Part shown: positions 37,252-50,900 of the stretch, one piece after another
Layout of the letters: each line of letters starts with the position of its first letter
Numbering within the stretch: position 1 is the first letter of the stretch
Assembly (NCBI RefSeq): GCF_029227915.1
Contig: NC_079882.1
Location: forward strand, 24,307,001-24,371,000
Source of the DNA: Hydractinia symbiolongicarpus
Taxonomy: Eukaryota; Cnidaria; Hydrozoa; Anthoathecata; Hydractiniidae
Direction: 5' to 3'
DNA length: 64,000 nt
Made by a program: the position numbers and the translations under genes
The notes under the pieces: model-generated
Told to the model about the DNA's origin: nothing
Databases searched by the model: none
Seen by the model: only the letters and a program-made list of their open reading frames with translations

Positions 37252-37698
37252 GTAAACTAAAATTACAGATTTTACAAATCTACAAAAGCTTTAAATCCTG
37301 TATATTTTCCATCTTTTTCTGGGAAACTTTCACGAATTTTTTTCACAACGCATGCCGGTATAACAACTCTACATCCTTTTCCCAGTGTTTTATAGTGATG
37401 CACCCAAGCCGTATATTGTCTGTATGCTGAAAAGCGTAGTTGTCTAAAAAGAATATAATATGTTTTGTTGTTGTGGAACCTAGGCCTTACAAAATGTTGT
37501 ATATATATTTTTTAAATATTCTTTGACTCACATTCAGTAAACGAACTTTTATGTAGATAAAGAACGCATTTTTTTTTCGCATATGAAGTAATATTTTATA
37601 TTTGTTTTGAAAGGTAGAATAATAAGCTTACTTGTTTTGAAAAGATTTTATATCCTTGAAATTATTTTGATATCTGCGATGTCTAATGCTTGCTGTCT
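37252..37698. other. gap between transposase and P2X7-type ORF
   Basis: AT-rich sequence between two convergently oriented ORFs. No coding similarity or array is seen. Confidence 0.45.
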
Positions 37699-38106
37699 CT
37701 AATACACGGTGCGATTTAAACAAAGAATATTAAAATCTTTATGCAAGGTAATACATGTATTCTCTTCCAGCTTTTCTCCCAGTAAAGTTGTAAACTCCAA
37801 ACAACACTTGCATTCTTCAACAGTCATTAACTCGTGTATATCACATTTTTTACACTTACACCAATGTAAGTTTTCTAACCTGCTTGAGTCTAAATCCTCA
37901 TCTTTGTCGTCGTCTGAAATATCATTCGAAGTTTTTGATGAACAAATGTTTTTCAACTGACTTTCAGTATATTCAGGTTCGTTATCATAACACCCTTTGC
38001 AAATACTTTCATCTGTTTCAGAACTATATACTTCGCTATGTTCACTAGCACAACTACTTTCTTCGCTGCTATCCATGACTAAGTGATTTTGGGTCTCGCG
38101 GCTCAT
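37699..38106 (-). CDS. stand-alone P2X7-type C-terminal cysteine domain protein
   Basis: An uninterrupted 135-residue ORF. The first 75 residues are acidic, Ser- and Glu-rich and probably disordered. The rest has the pattern seen in the zinc-binding C-terminal ('ballast') domain of vertebrate P2X7 receptors and in many invertebrate proteins without a channel: LHWCKCKKCDIHE, then TVEECKCCLEF and CITLHKDFNILCLN, i.e. WCxCxxC, CxCC and a C...H..F...CL block. No P2X channel part is present. The ORF is single-exon, has its own ATG and TAG, and converges on the dead transposase. It could be a host gene or a passenger ORF of the same transposon; the sequence does not decide. Function unknown. Confidence 0.65.
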   Translation of the reverse strand: MSRETQNHLVMDSSEESSCASEHSEVYSSETDESICKGCYDNEPEYTESQLKNICSSKTSNDISDDDKDEDLDSSRLENLHWCKCKKCDIHELMTVEECKCCLEFTTLLGEKLEENTCITLHKDFNILCLNRTVY

Positions 38107-38470
38107 ACGTCATAATTCTGTATGGTTCACGAGGAACCGTGAATGGAGTACACGGTTAATTTCAGAAAACCTAAGAACTTTAATGGGCTAAAACAGCCTA
38201 AATAATGAAAATTAAGAGTTAATTTTTTTTCAATAGTTTATTTAGATGTTATACAACGTTCTTAATTTTTTTTTAACAACATTTTTTTTTGACCTTAGTT
38301 TCCCTTTAATTCAGAAGGTGATAGAAATATTTTCACAGCCTTGATTCCTTGGTGTTTATATTTATAAATTTGAGATGGTTCGTCAACATTAATCATTCTG
38401 TCTTTATTGTTTACGTTCATGTATAAACCAAAAAAAGAAATTTTTGTATAGTAAAAAAAGAGAAACAAAA

Positions 38471-38488
38471 GGCGCTGGGGACGAGTTT
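38471..38488. repeat. right-arm fragment of CTGGGGACGAG family
   Basis: GGCGCTGGGGACGAGTTT, single arm without partner nearby. Confidence 0.5.
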
Positions 38489-38548
38489 GCCAGCCTTGAA
38501 TACTTGAGAAAAAATCTTGAGTTTTGTGTTGTCATTGTGTTAACCACT

Positions 38549-38690
38549 ACTCGGAGGCCCGTGGATAAATCCACGGGATTCGCCTTTATTTACCGCATTT
38601 TTTTATCTCACTACTACGGCTACCATTTTGCGTGACAGACAGGCAGACAGGCGTAAACGGGTATTAAATTATAGATACCTTTTGTACCTA
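38549..38690. repeat. interspersed repeat with CCCGTGGATAAATCCACGGG palindrome
   Basis: A perfect 20-bp palindrome (38558-38577) is followed by GCTACCATTTTGCGTGACAG and a CAGACAGG run. This combination looks like a known type of short invertebrate repeat, but the family is recalled only loosely and the limits are approximate. Confidence 0.45.
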
Positions 38691-39016
38691 TTATACACAG
38701 GAGGAGTGTTTTTCTACAAGACAAACAAATGAAATTTCTAGATATCATCTAAGTGCCCTCGTTTTTCACGGGTGGTTCGAAGAGGGTGGTTTTAATGACA
38801 TCCGTGGAGAAATAATGGCGGCCGGCATCAAACTACGTAGTCAAACCAAACCAAGAGCAAGTTTAAATCTATTGTTATCCTCCTATCTAATAATCCAATG
38901 GATTTAATTTAGCCGTAAACAAACATTGGATATCAACAACTTTGTTTATAAAATTTTGAAAGCTCGCACCAGACTTTCGGCAAATACGCTTAAATTCCAT
39001 TGTACGGCCGTTTGAA

Positions 39017-39116
39017 TCACCCGTGTTTTTGCCGTTTTGATATAAGAAAAGACGGCGAAAAATATTTTTCTGCCGTCTCCTATCAAAAGGGCAAAAAAAC
39101 CTGGGGATGAGGGTGA
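39017..39116. mobile_element. foldback MITE (CTGGGGATGAG end)
   Basis: TCACCC...TTTTTGCC..TTTTGATA on the left pairs with TATCAAAAGGGCAAAAA...GGGTGA on the right. A central palindrome (AGACGGCGAAAAATATTTTT and on to CTGCCGTCT) sits between. The right arm holds the CTGGGGATGAG core shared with other elements of this window; the left arm lacks it. Confidence 0.65.
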
Positions 39117-41640
39117 CCTTTAACTACTTTCACAGGATAGTCGGACTCCCAACTTGAATTGTATTATGTTTAATAAGTTCTTGCACGCTACTGTGGGGTT
39201 ACCTCAGATTAGTCTGGTTTGTACAGTTATGAAATGAGTCAGTTGAGTTGAGTATTTTGAATCTTTAACCATCAAACTTAAGTAAATATACAATTACACA
39301 AATTAAGAATTGAATATAAAGTCAGTGAGTACAAGTGAAATTAAACATTTGACATAATTAACTAAATAAGCTTATACTGAGTGAGGGTGTGTCACAAACA
39401 ATGGATAGAAAACAACACAAAAACCAAAGGAAACCAAAAAGGAACTTATCAGCTGGCCAATATAAAAGTATAGAGGTATGAGTGATATAGATTGAATGCA
39501 TAAATGAACCAGAATAACTCTTTCATAGATGCATGACACAGTAATATTAAGCAAGTGTTAGTCTATGGGGCTATGAGAGACATGTTCACACCATGACTAC
39601 TTGAGCTCATCTGAAAAAGTGAGTGAGAGGACCTAAGTTAACACACCCTGCACACACTAACACACCCTTCAAGTTGTCAACTATGACAAATTGATGCCTA
39701 TCCAAAATGGTAGCTAAGTTGTTGAAACATCAACATATATATACATACCTAAATAAATTCTAGCTAAATAATTATAAAACATATATTTAATTGAAAAATA
39801 TTTTGATACTTTTTATACATAAACTTTACACCTACTGATACGCGTTTTCTGATTTCATTTGCTGTTTTTTTCTCATTGAATCTTCTTCACCACCAGTCTC
39901 CACAACAGTCAACTTCATCGCTATTTTTAAAAGCCACATTGCATCAGGGCCGAATGCTTAAAAAACGAAGCGTCATTTCTATCATAAAATTAAGAAGAAA
40001 AAAATTCTATTTACAACATTAAAGATTTAGTTTCACTTTTAAAGTGATTTATATCATTTCTGATTGGCTGCGCGACGATTTTATGTCCAAAATCCAAATA
40101 TTACTCACAGCGTAGCGGTAAAAAGAGAATGGAACTGAATATCAGCTAAGAAAAAGAATTAGAATGATTGAAGAATAAAAGTCGCGAGGTTTACATCGTG
40201 AGGTTATAAAGATTGATACCCAAAATTGTGAGTCTCACGACAAAATCATTGAAGCATTCCTTATTCCCAGCTTTTTTAAGTCAAAATAGATAAAAAACGA
40301 CTAAAATTCTTAAGTTGATCTTAACTTTTGGCAAATTAAACCCTCGTGTGATAATAAGATTTCATTATATATACAAAAAAAACATAAACACACATTTCAC
40401 ATTTCCTAATTAATTGGCATATTTAATATTAGGTCTTTGAATTCATTTGGAAGATATCCATTAATGCAACATGCCTCACGAACAAAACACATCATTACAA
40501 GTTATTAGAGAAACCACATAAGAGAACTGATATTGGTTCTGCACTGGCTGAAAAACGATTGACAAAGATTGGTCATATCATAGAAAAGTTTCTATCAATT
40601 AAACGAAACGCAAGGTGAAAGTCAACACAATAAAAAGTACTTAAAACAGTTGTTTAACAGCTGATCGTGAGATATCCAAGTTGGTCAGAATCAAATCAAT
40701 TTGATAACTGAGCGAGTAATTATTTGTATGTTGACAGATTAGTGGTACCATTATGGATTGCTTTGTTTGAGAATGACGAATTGAATTGTTGCAAATGTAT
40801 TTGATTGACATCTTATTACCTCCTCAAGCGTGCAATGTATCAAAATAAGTAGAAAATATTAAAAACAATTTCAGGTCGCCTTCTTTTGTTTTACTTATTA
40901 AACCAAATCTGTGATTAAATGTGTAGATTTTTATGTTGTCATATCTTACGACCTTTGTCAAACCTCATCAAAAAAAAACAAGCGTTGGAAAAATAGGTCT
41001 GATTGTTAGCCCTAAAATTTAAGTTCGTCGCATTTTCCATTTTGACTGTATCGAAATATTTCATAGAAAATACCTAATTAATAACCAATCACAGACGATG
41101 AAGATGTTCTTCTCTCACTAAATTTTCTATAAGCTCATTTCACAGATTTAAAAGCGTCTTAAACTCAGAAAAGTCCAGTACCAAGTTTCTCATAAAAAAA
41201 ACCCTTGTAAAAACGATAATAGTAAATTATTGCTGAATCAGCAGATCTGATAAACTCGGGATTAACAATAGATAAAACTTTTAACACTGAAATATTCTCT
41301 TAAGTTAAACCCCGACTGGTTATATTAGTTGTAAACTTGTATCATATTTATTCTTCCGTTTCTGGTTTTGCGACTTACTTTGACCTTACCTTCGATGTTT
41401 CATAATTTATTGAGTCCTAACTTGTGTGTCGAGATTCCGACTTAGAGGGAGCGGTAGTCCCAACACTCACGGGTTGGTCTTTCTTCTTATTGTTGAATTT
41501 ATCAAAAAGCGATAAGAGATCATTTTTTACAAAGATAAAACAAAATTTATCATATGAAATAAAAGGCATCATAAAAGCAAATATCAACGAAGTAAAAGAA
41601 CATCCCATATTTTTAAATGAAGTCTAACAAACAATAATTG

Positions 41641-41667
41641 TTATATATATATATATATATATATATT
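41641..41667. repeat. (AT)n microsatellite
   Basis: About 13 AT units, 190 bp upstream of the zinc-finger gene's TATA box. Confidence 0.9.
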
Positions 41668-41857
41668 ACAGAATATTAATTGTTAATAAACATAACAAGG
41701 AGTTAAAAAAATCGCATCTGTCCCTATAAATAAATTAAAGACCCAGATATATTTAAGGGGCATTAAAAATTTGATTACATTTAATTTGCAGCTGAGCTCC
41801 GCAATCATCCCGTCCTCCCATCTCCATTTAACGACGGCTTAATGACTTCGAGATGAG

Positions 41858-41865
41858 TATAAAAG
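41858..41865 (+). promoter_or_regulatory. TATA box of SNAG zinc-finger gene
   Basis: TATAAAAG lies 100 bp upstream of the SNAG start codon. A pyrimidine-rich initiator-like TCATTTC with its A at 41891 lies 33 bp downstream of the box. Both support a transcription start here. Confidence 0.65.
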
Positions 41866-41957
41866 CTGGTCAGACATCAGACTTCTGATCATTTCTGCCG
41901 TTTACTTCAAATCTACTGTCGTATTTTTTTTCAGACGGCGTGTTTTTAATCTCAGTC

Positions 41958-44900
41958 ATGCCAAAATCATTTTTAATTCGTAAATTGTTAGATCTTGATG
42001 AAGAGAATGGCACAGAAGAGTATAAGAAAACAGGTATTTTCCTTCCTTATTTTTTTGCTTTTGAATATGGATAGAAACTAACTTATGTAAGACTTTTGTG
42101 TTCTATAGCTTTACCTTGAGCGCTAAAAGCTAGTTTGAGTCCGGACTTTAACATTCTGGTTATATGAGGTTTGTCCTTATTGTTGGAATGGATGGTTTAT
42201 ATTTGTTACGACAAGCGGAGCGTTTTTAAGATGGCGGCGCACTGTTGTGGCAATCTTTTTTTCCTTACGTTTTCGGTGTTGATAACTAAAAAAGAGATAT
42301 CATAAAATATCATAAACAATTTAAATAGTACACAATTTTTACAAAAACACTAAGTTCAATTGTTCTTATTTTTTTTCAAACCTTAAAGCTTAGATACAAT
42401 CTTCGAAATTTTAACTTTACTTAACAAACCTTAATAATCATTCGGGTACGCATCTTTGAAGCGCGTTGTTAGAAAGGATGTAAAAAATAAGAACGCCCTA
42501 ACACTTTCTTGAAGTTTAATGTTCTCGAAGCTTGCCTATTTATAAAAACAGGCTTCGCAAACTTAATTTATTTTTTTATTTTTAAGGATTCGTCATAAAT
42601 TTATTATAAATACTTTAATTTTACATGAAACTTGGCAAAAACTTTAAAACAAGGATTTTCAAACGAAGTAACGATTTATGTCCATGAAAACAAAAAAAAC
42701 GTTGGAACCAGACTTAATGAATTGTTTTTTAATTTCGTTCAGTTCAATAAACCGCGATAATGCTCACACTAATCCCTAATCTGTCCTGGCTAGGATGACA
42801 CAGACTAGAAAAGTTTAAAATAACTAAAGAGAATTTTGACTAGACTGGTAATAATTACCTAAAATACACTAGACTGTCTTAATATAAGTCTAGTCGAGAG
42901 TGGGTTGATAATATCCCGTCTACTTCATCTTCATATGTCTACAATTCTAACTGTATTTTTTCTCAAAGGTTATAGTTTTAATGTTACGGTTTTTATAATA
43001 CAAGTAAATGGCCTGCGACGTTATTGTACTTTATCACTTTTTAGTGTAAAGAAACGAGTAGCCCCGCCTTATCGGTCCACACCTTTTCGGAGCAAATTCT
43101 CGCCGGTGACATTTCGTCACTGGAGGCCGACAAAGTTTGGGTCGATTTTCGTAACATTAGGCAGTTAGGTTCAAAACATTACCAACGATTATTTTATAAT
43201 CTCGCATTTACTTGAGAAAAGAAAAATTAGTAAACTTGCTCGACACTTACCACCCTTGTTCCCAGGGATATTTGCGTTTTCAGTATGGGAAAGGCAAATA
43301 ATCCTGGGAACTAGGGTTTGAAAAGCCTTTTCGACTACGTGTCGCTATGTAGAAATTAAAACTGAAATATTTACTTCAAAATCACTGTGTAATTACTGTG
43401 GCGTAATAAAACTTCTCGATATGATTTCGTTTCAAGGCCTTCGTATTGTTGTACATAGTCTGGGACAAATCTTCAAAGTTTATTTACATTATTTTTATTA
43501 GAACAATTTCATAAAAACAATGTGTCTGGGTATGGCTAAAAAATAATAATTAAAATAAGAACAATGACTGTAATTTTACTGAGTTTTTTTCTTAAAAAAA
43601 AGCAACAATAAATATGGGGAAATATACCTTGTAAGGTAAAAATCTTCACAGCTACAATTGATATTATTTTTAGAAATTTGGTATATTAAGACTTTACATT
43701 GCAAATATTTGTAATGAAATAAAAAATACCTAAAAACATACAAAAAAATAAAATAATATCGTCCTTTTTCGTTAAATTTAAAGACTCTTTATTACCCTTT
43801 CTTAAGCCAGCCTTAAATCAACACAGAACGGCCTTTGTTGCCGTTTATACTAAAAGTTCGCGCTCAAAATCTTATAACCCAACCTCTTATGCCTGCCTCT
43901 TTTTAATCCAGACTGTAATTAATAAAATAAAAGTTAACCTGATTGAGATATTTAAAAAAGAAAATTTTAGACACAGATTTGACATGCCTTTTTATCGTTA
44001 AAGAAGCCCCACCTTTTTCGAATAAAAGACTCAGTTTTTTTAAATCATCACAAACAATGGTTTTTAAAGTTTTAGTTTTTTACACAAATTACAAACTTTT
44101 GCGTGGTCACACGATGTGGTTGACCCAACACACTACGACTGTTAAATAAACGTTTTCTAAGTGATAACTTACGTAACGTAGCTGATGCAAATTTTTGCAC
44201 AAGTGAAAAATTTTCGAAAAGTTTTGCGATCAAACGAAAATAGATACCATTTCACAATGCGTGTTGGGTGTGGACTCATTAGAGGTACGTTTTACTCTCC
44301 CCGTTTACAGTGATCGCCAATGACGTTAATTTTATGCCTTTCGTGGACATCAGGATTATATATAATAATTTAAATAAACAACGAAGAGACAGGTACGGTT
44401 TTTGTAAAAATATACTGTTCTTATATTTTTTTCAGCTAAAATGAAATGAAATTAGAATAAAAATGAAGACTTATATTCTAAATTTCCTTAAAAAAAGATA
44501 TTTATCCAAAAATGCGATTTGATTATTTTTGGGTCCGAAGGCCTGAAAAAATAAAACAAAAAAAACAACAGCAACGACCGCATGCCACGTGGCTTTTTTA
44601 ATTTGAACATGTGTTTTTCTGAAAGATTTATTTATAAATTGATAAACGTCTGTATTTCTATTATATTTTTATATATTTTTGCTACTACTTGGACGGGATA
44701 GGAGGGTGAGACTGAAATGAAATAGGAGGGGAGTACAAAATGAATTATGATTTATTTTTCACACCTTCGACTGAATTAATACACAAGAAATTTAGAGAAG
44801 GCGTTTTCAAAAAGTTTTTTTTCAACACCTTACAAATTTGTTTAGCAAAAACAAGATATTGTACTTTGGATGTAGATATATGAATATACATTGTGTTATG

Positions 44901-47900
44901 GTAAAAAAAGCTTGGCAATTCTATCAAACTATCCCAAAATGCCTTTCTCTTTGTTCAAGTAGTCTGGAATATTTCACTGTTTGATACTTAAAGTGAGATA
45001 TTCTTAACTCTAATTTACCTTTCTGTGTGTCACACCTATTTAACCACCCATTCCCACCCCTTCCTGCCCTCCCTTTTTTGTTTTTACCCTTTAGTAACAG
45101 CGCCAAAATGTTAGGACGGGCAACACAAAAGGGCGGTGCCTATAATATGTTTTATACACTGCGGAAGGAGAAGGTGTCACAAAACGTTTTTTAACCATGA
45201 AAAGATATCAAAATTAAATATCGTAAATCGTTGTTATTTATTTAATAGCGATCAACATTTGGAAAACTTAAAACTGTGAAATATTTGTGAGCTGTTTTCC
45301 ATATTTTGGCTACGTACAGAATAAAGAGCAAAAATGACCAACGTAAAGCATGCTTAAAACGTCTAAAACGTTTTGTAATAATTATAATATAAAATTTTTG
45401 CGGGTACTAAATTTTTGTCTGTTTTTGTTTTTTATTTAAATCTATCATTGGTTTAAATTTCAACTATGAAAGCATGTGCCCAAATCTTTAAGACTATTTC
45501 AACCTTGTTCCTTGCCTTTTTAACATCGAGGATGGCCGTCAAGTAAGCGCTAGCGGCTTAAACAACAACTCTGGTGACGATGATGACACTTACTTGAATT
45601 ACGGACATACTTCCTCATTTTATAAGTTTCCTGGTAGAACCACTCCAGTTTGCATGTGAAGAATTAAGTTTTAAGACTTCTGTTGTTTTTAAACTTCTTG
45701 TAGCTATAATAAGGTGTTAATTAAACATGTGTCCAGTCAAGTTTATTACCGTTACTTTTCATAAAAGTAGGATAAAATATAATCTCCTGCAGCATATGTA
45801 TACCTACAAACCCTTAAATATCAAAATATGGACCTGGGAGAGGCGGTAGCATCAAAAAATGGTAAGACAAAATGCAAAATAAAACCATTCGGGCGTAGCT
45901 GACGCACACATGACGTTTGGGCGTAAAAGAGGCGTGAGAAGAGCACAAAATGCAAGGCAAAAACTAGAACTGTGTCCTTGTGATCAGAAAAAAGAAAATT
46001 ACAGGTTTTCCATTTTACCGCCTTACGGCCAAAAGCGTAATTGGTCACCTGCCGGTGGTGCAACCTTTGTTTTTTCATTATTCCACACCGTATAGATTTA
46101 AACTTAGCCTTTAAAAAGTCATTTGTGTGAGACAATCAGAAGTTACAGACTGAACCCCATGTTGTAGAGCATCCACTATCTTTATCCTAATCTTACATAG
46201 CCAAGTATGATATTATGAGCGGAGGTGCTAATTTATGCAAGATGTGCCTTGCATCACTGACAAACCAAAATGTGACTCTATATGGAAAAGAGTGTTTTAG
46301 AAGAGGGTTTGTAGTCGTTGAGTCGACATAGGAGCGTCATAGCTAGTGTTAATGTTTCATGGAGGAATGTTTACAATCTAGGAAAGATCCTTATCTTCAT
46401 AAAACACAACACAATGAGGAACTTCTTAAACCTGTCTGCAAAACAACATATCTAGTTAATACATTTTAATTACGTAAACTCGTGGTCTGAAGGTAAAAGT
46501 TGATTTTGTGTTATGAATCATTAAGTTTATTTTTAAAAAAAGACTTTGTAGTCAGACAAAAAAAACGTTCTTTTGAAGGCGTGTCGTGAAACCGCAAGTA
46601 TCTAGTCTGTACCAAACCTTAGATTTCAAAACTGAACATAAATTTTAATTTCCCATGACGAAATGGGAGTTTCTAGCTAGAGAATTTTTAAGAATTACAT
46701 ACCGACGAAAATATTTTCGGTTACAATCTTCGTCAAACCTAAATACTTTTTGACCTCAATTTTGGCAACGTACTAAAAATCTCCTCACTTAGGCCGACAA
46801 GAGGGTTAATATTTTGAAAAAATTAGCAAAGATTCTTTATCATTTCATTATTTTAGTAAAGAGGGCCGACTTTTAAAGCTCCGGCCGTCGCGTGGGTTGT
46901 TCCTTAATGTGGCACGGCAGAAACTACGAGTAGCGTATTTTCAGCGCTTTTAACCTGGCCTTTACTTCTTTAAATGGCAAGCTGTTACAGTCTGTAGGCT
47001 GCGAAATACCTAAAATTACGTCCAGGATTGTAACAAACAAGTACTAAGAGGCTACGTAGTGTTGATAGTTTCTTTGGAATCGCGTGGCGGGAAAAAAGGG
47101 AGACATTAGGACATAATCTCGAGCTTTCCAAAGGTTTCTGAATTTCCTTTAGAAAATAAGCATTAACAAATTTTTCTTAAAATTTGAAAATACTTTGGTC
47201 TTTTTCTTTATGTAATGATGGCCTAATCTTTCCCAATCTTTTCGTTACTTAGAGCGGTCAAATTTTCACTAATGGAATAGCTACAGTACAGTACAGTACA
47301 GTTTAAAAGGCGGATACCTCTGATTAGCAGACAATTTGGTCATACACCGGCCGTTTTTAAGTCAAAGTCTCATAAAAAACATTCCAAAAAGAGTACACTT
47401 AATTAGCGGACACTTTAATTGGCGGACAATATTTTTTGCACCAAACAGCAAATATTGCTTTTTTCTCCCCCATTAGCGGACAGTTCAGAAAAATCAAAAG
47501 CGGGAAAAGAAAAATAGACAAAAATAAATAGTTTTTCTAATTTATTTCAAACATTTTACAACTTTTGCTTTTAATCTCGTCAATCTTCCTTATCAACTAC
47601 TTTACCAGGGTACAGACTTTTTAAAATAAAATCACTTATCCAAAATTTGTTAAAATTTGTTTGAAAAACTTTAAAGATCTGTAAAGATTGAAAGTTTGGT
47701 TCGTTATCATTATGTTAATATTGTCTTATAATTTATTATTTTTCCAATTAGTTGACACTTCCAATTAGTTGACACTTTGGTCATACACTGATGGTGTCCA
47801 CTAATTGGAGAGTATACTGTATTCAAAATCCAGCATTTCTGACTCTATTTTTATTTTATGTTTATTTGCCACATTTATAGATGTTATAGATACGCCCATC

Positions 47901-50900
47901 CTATGAGAAACACACGTCTTCGATAATAACGGGTAATTAAAACCCCGCAAAAGTTACCAAACGCTTTAACTTCTATGAAGTCTTTCTTGCAACAAGTAGT
48001 TGTAAAACACCCTATCTATACAAAATCACTCCACGCTAAGGGCTTCAACGTTATTAAAATATGTCATTTTATCTCTCATTAACGTTCCTATTTTAAATTC
48101 CACTTTTGAATTCTCACAATTTTTAATTAGTTCTAAAGTAAAGGTCAGACTTGCTAGACTAATCGACATTAAAGACTCAAACAGTCGTCTATTTTTGATA
48201 ATCTGCACTATTATCAGGCATTGGATTGTCTGAAAATACCGCAGACACGCTAATTATGCTGTCTGTCGCATGTTAATCACCAGACAAGGACGCATCGGTC
48301 TATGGATGTTCTTCTCAGCGACGAACACTTTAATTGTCTGTGCATAAAAACATCTTTCCTATCTCAGTTTGAAAAATTTTCACATGTTTTTTTTTTAAAA
48401 AAAGTTAACTTTATAAAAGGTTTTTGGCTTTTTGCATTTTAATGCCTCGAAATCTTCTGAAACCTTTTTCTGGCGCAACAAAATGAGCAACTCTTAAAAC
48501 ACCTTCTAAAGTTTTCATAAATGTTCTTTGATACCAAGCCTACTTCATTTTAACTGGTCAATAAAAAGGATTATTTTCTTTGCCGGTTTATTCTTATAAA
48601 ACAACATGTAGATAACCCTGATTGTGGATTTGTATTTGTTTTGTAAAAAGTGCATAAGTTTCGTGTATAAATTTAAAATAATTTTTGGCCAGTAGGGTAG
48701 CATCAATAAGTTGGACCAGCTTGACAAATAGCTTCAAAAAATAATGACTTTTTCAAAAATTAGGAGAAGTGATAATAAATTTCGTACTCATTTTGTGAAA
48801 AATAGAGTAAAACACAATGTCCTATAGGGACCACATATCCCCCCTCAAAAACGATAAAAAGTCAAAAGTCAACATCAGCGGTTTTTTAGACGTATGCGTG
48901 AGGTTTAGGTGAATTAGTTTTTGTTCTTGCAAGCTTGTGTGCGTTTCTGTAGTCCGGACCTCAAAAGATAATTTAAATTTAAAAAGTTATTAAACTGTCG
49001 AAGACGAATTAATTGCATGATAAGCCAACACTTAGCGTGCTTGTCTGCATTCAATTTAATTACGCTCTGGGACCATATAAATACAGCTACATACGAAGTA
49101 AGTGCCATAAAGGTTGTGCTGTGCTTCAGATGACTATTAAATACCAGTAATATTAGGTAAAATTTTTCATTGTTTTAATAATTTGTTTGGCTTAGCAGAG
49201 TAAGGATTAATAGTTTAATCTTGTTGGTTGTTTACAAGTGTTTGTGTTGGGTGTATGAACAAAAACACGATGCAGTCTTGTAGGTTAATTATTTACAGCA
49301 TACATTCCTACAGATTTTAAACGAACAGGAATTTGTGAAAGCATGCACGTATTTTTCTTTATAATCAGTTTTTTGACGTTGTATATTTCTTAACACGATT
49401 GTTGGTATACATCACAGCAAACCATATCAGAACATAGCTTGGTTTTACTATTTTTGAGAATCTTAAAAAATATTTTTAGCTTGATGCAAAATAACAAAAA
49501 TTTTGAAACATAAAAAGCTTCCGTATATGCTATATTTATGCTACATCTCAATTTTAAAAGATGCATTTTTTCTTTATCCTTCTTTTTTTAATATTTCTAG
49601 CAAATTTTTGAATCTAACCATGCCACAGTATATCTTGATTGTTTTTTATCAAAACTTTTTTGTTGTTGAGGCATAGAACGAGGCAAATAAGTTCCTGAAA
49701 TTTGTTTTCAAGCTTTTAAATTATTTTTTCTTATTTACAATGCGAATTAAACTTTAAAACAAAGCAAAACTACGTCTTCTCGGAAGTTTTTGAACGTTTT
49801 CACAAGTGTTTGGCGTCAATAAGATCAAAATAGTTTGAACTTCCATTCATATTCAAACTTTTAATTAAAAACAACAACAAATATCAAAATAATTATTGCG
49901 GGAGACACGCAGACACAACAAAGTAATTCAAATGGCGGCCATGTTGCTTCGCACATTTCGATATAAAAACACTTTTGCTACTTATAAATAAATTTTGGTT
50001 TTTTTGGTTACGTTTTGGTTTTTATTGTGAGACATCAAGATGTGGATGTACATTACTCCTTCAAGTCCCAAAGAAATAACTTTTTACTTAGAGTCAACAC
50101 AGGCGATAAGGCACTGAGTCTTTACGAACATGAATTCGTAGACGAAACTTAGAGCCGACACAGGCGATAAGGCACTGAGTCTTTACGAACATGTAATTCG
50201 TAGACGAAACTTAGAGCCGACACAGGCGATAAGGCACTGAGTCTTTACGAACATGTAATTCGTGGACGAAACTTAGAGCCAACACAGGCGATAAGGCACT
50301 GAGTCTTTACGAACATGTAATTCGTAGACGAAACTTAGAGCCGACACAGGCAATAAAGCACTGAGTCTTTACGAGAATGTAAATCATGGACGAAAGAACA
50401 AATTAATCTTAAATCTTTTTTTCTATTTTTAAAATTGATGTGACAGAAATTTAATTTTTTTTCTGGGGTTAATTTCTTTATTTATATTTTAGAGAAAGAT
50501 GATCGAGTCACATAAATTAAATTTAAAAAAAGTTTCTGACTATTTGCGGTCAAGCATATGATGACGTGGCCATTTTGTTCGTCGATTTTGCTAAATTCGC
50601 GTTTTCTGAACATTGTGGGAAAATTTTTAGTGAATCTCGAATACTTTTGTAGTAGAAAATGTTCCATGACAAAAATGCCAAAATGTCACCGCCACACACT
50701 CCTATCAAAACTTTTTAATGATTTATAAACACAAGAACAATTTTCAGTGTCGTTTTTTATTTATATACATTTTTTTTTCTTAAGATATTCGTATTATATA
50801 GGAGGTTAGTACTTAAATTAGCCCGCATAAATCATGATGTCACAATTTTTCGCTATATAAATACAAGTTGGCGTCGGTTTGTTTGTTTCATGCCTAAATT

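Larger units (their letters stand above)
38107..41857. other. intergenic, repeat-rich, no gene seen
   Basis: About 3.75 kb upstream of the zinc-finger gene. It contains a single arm of the CTGGGGACGAG family (38471-38488), a palindrome-bearing repeat (38549-38690), and a foldback MITE (39017-39116). An (AT)n tract lies at 41641-41667. No supported ORF. Confidence 0.5.

Noticed and set aside
45821-46135. Overlapping ORFs on both strands
   Set aside because: No family recognised; open in both directions without codon or motif support.
50088-50396. CRISPR-like array
   Set aside because: The repeats are directly adjacent 62-bp units without unique spacers, in an animal intron; it is a minisatellite.
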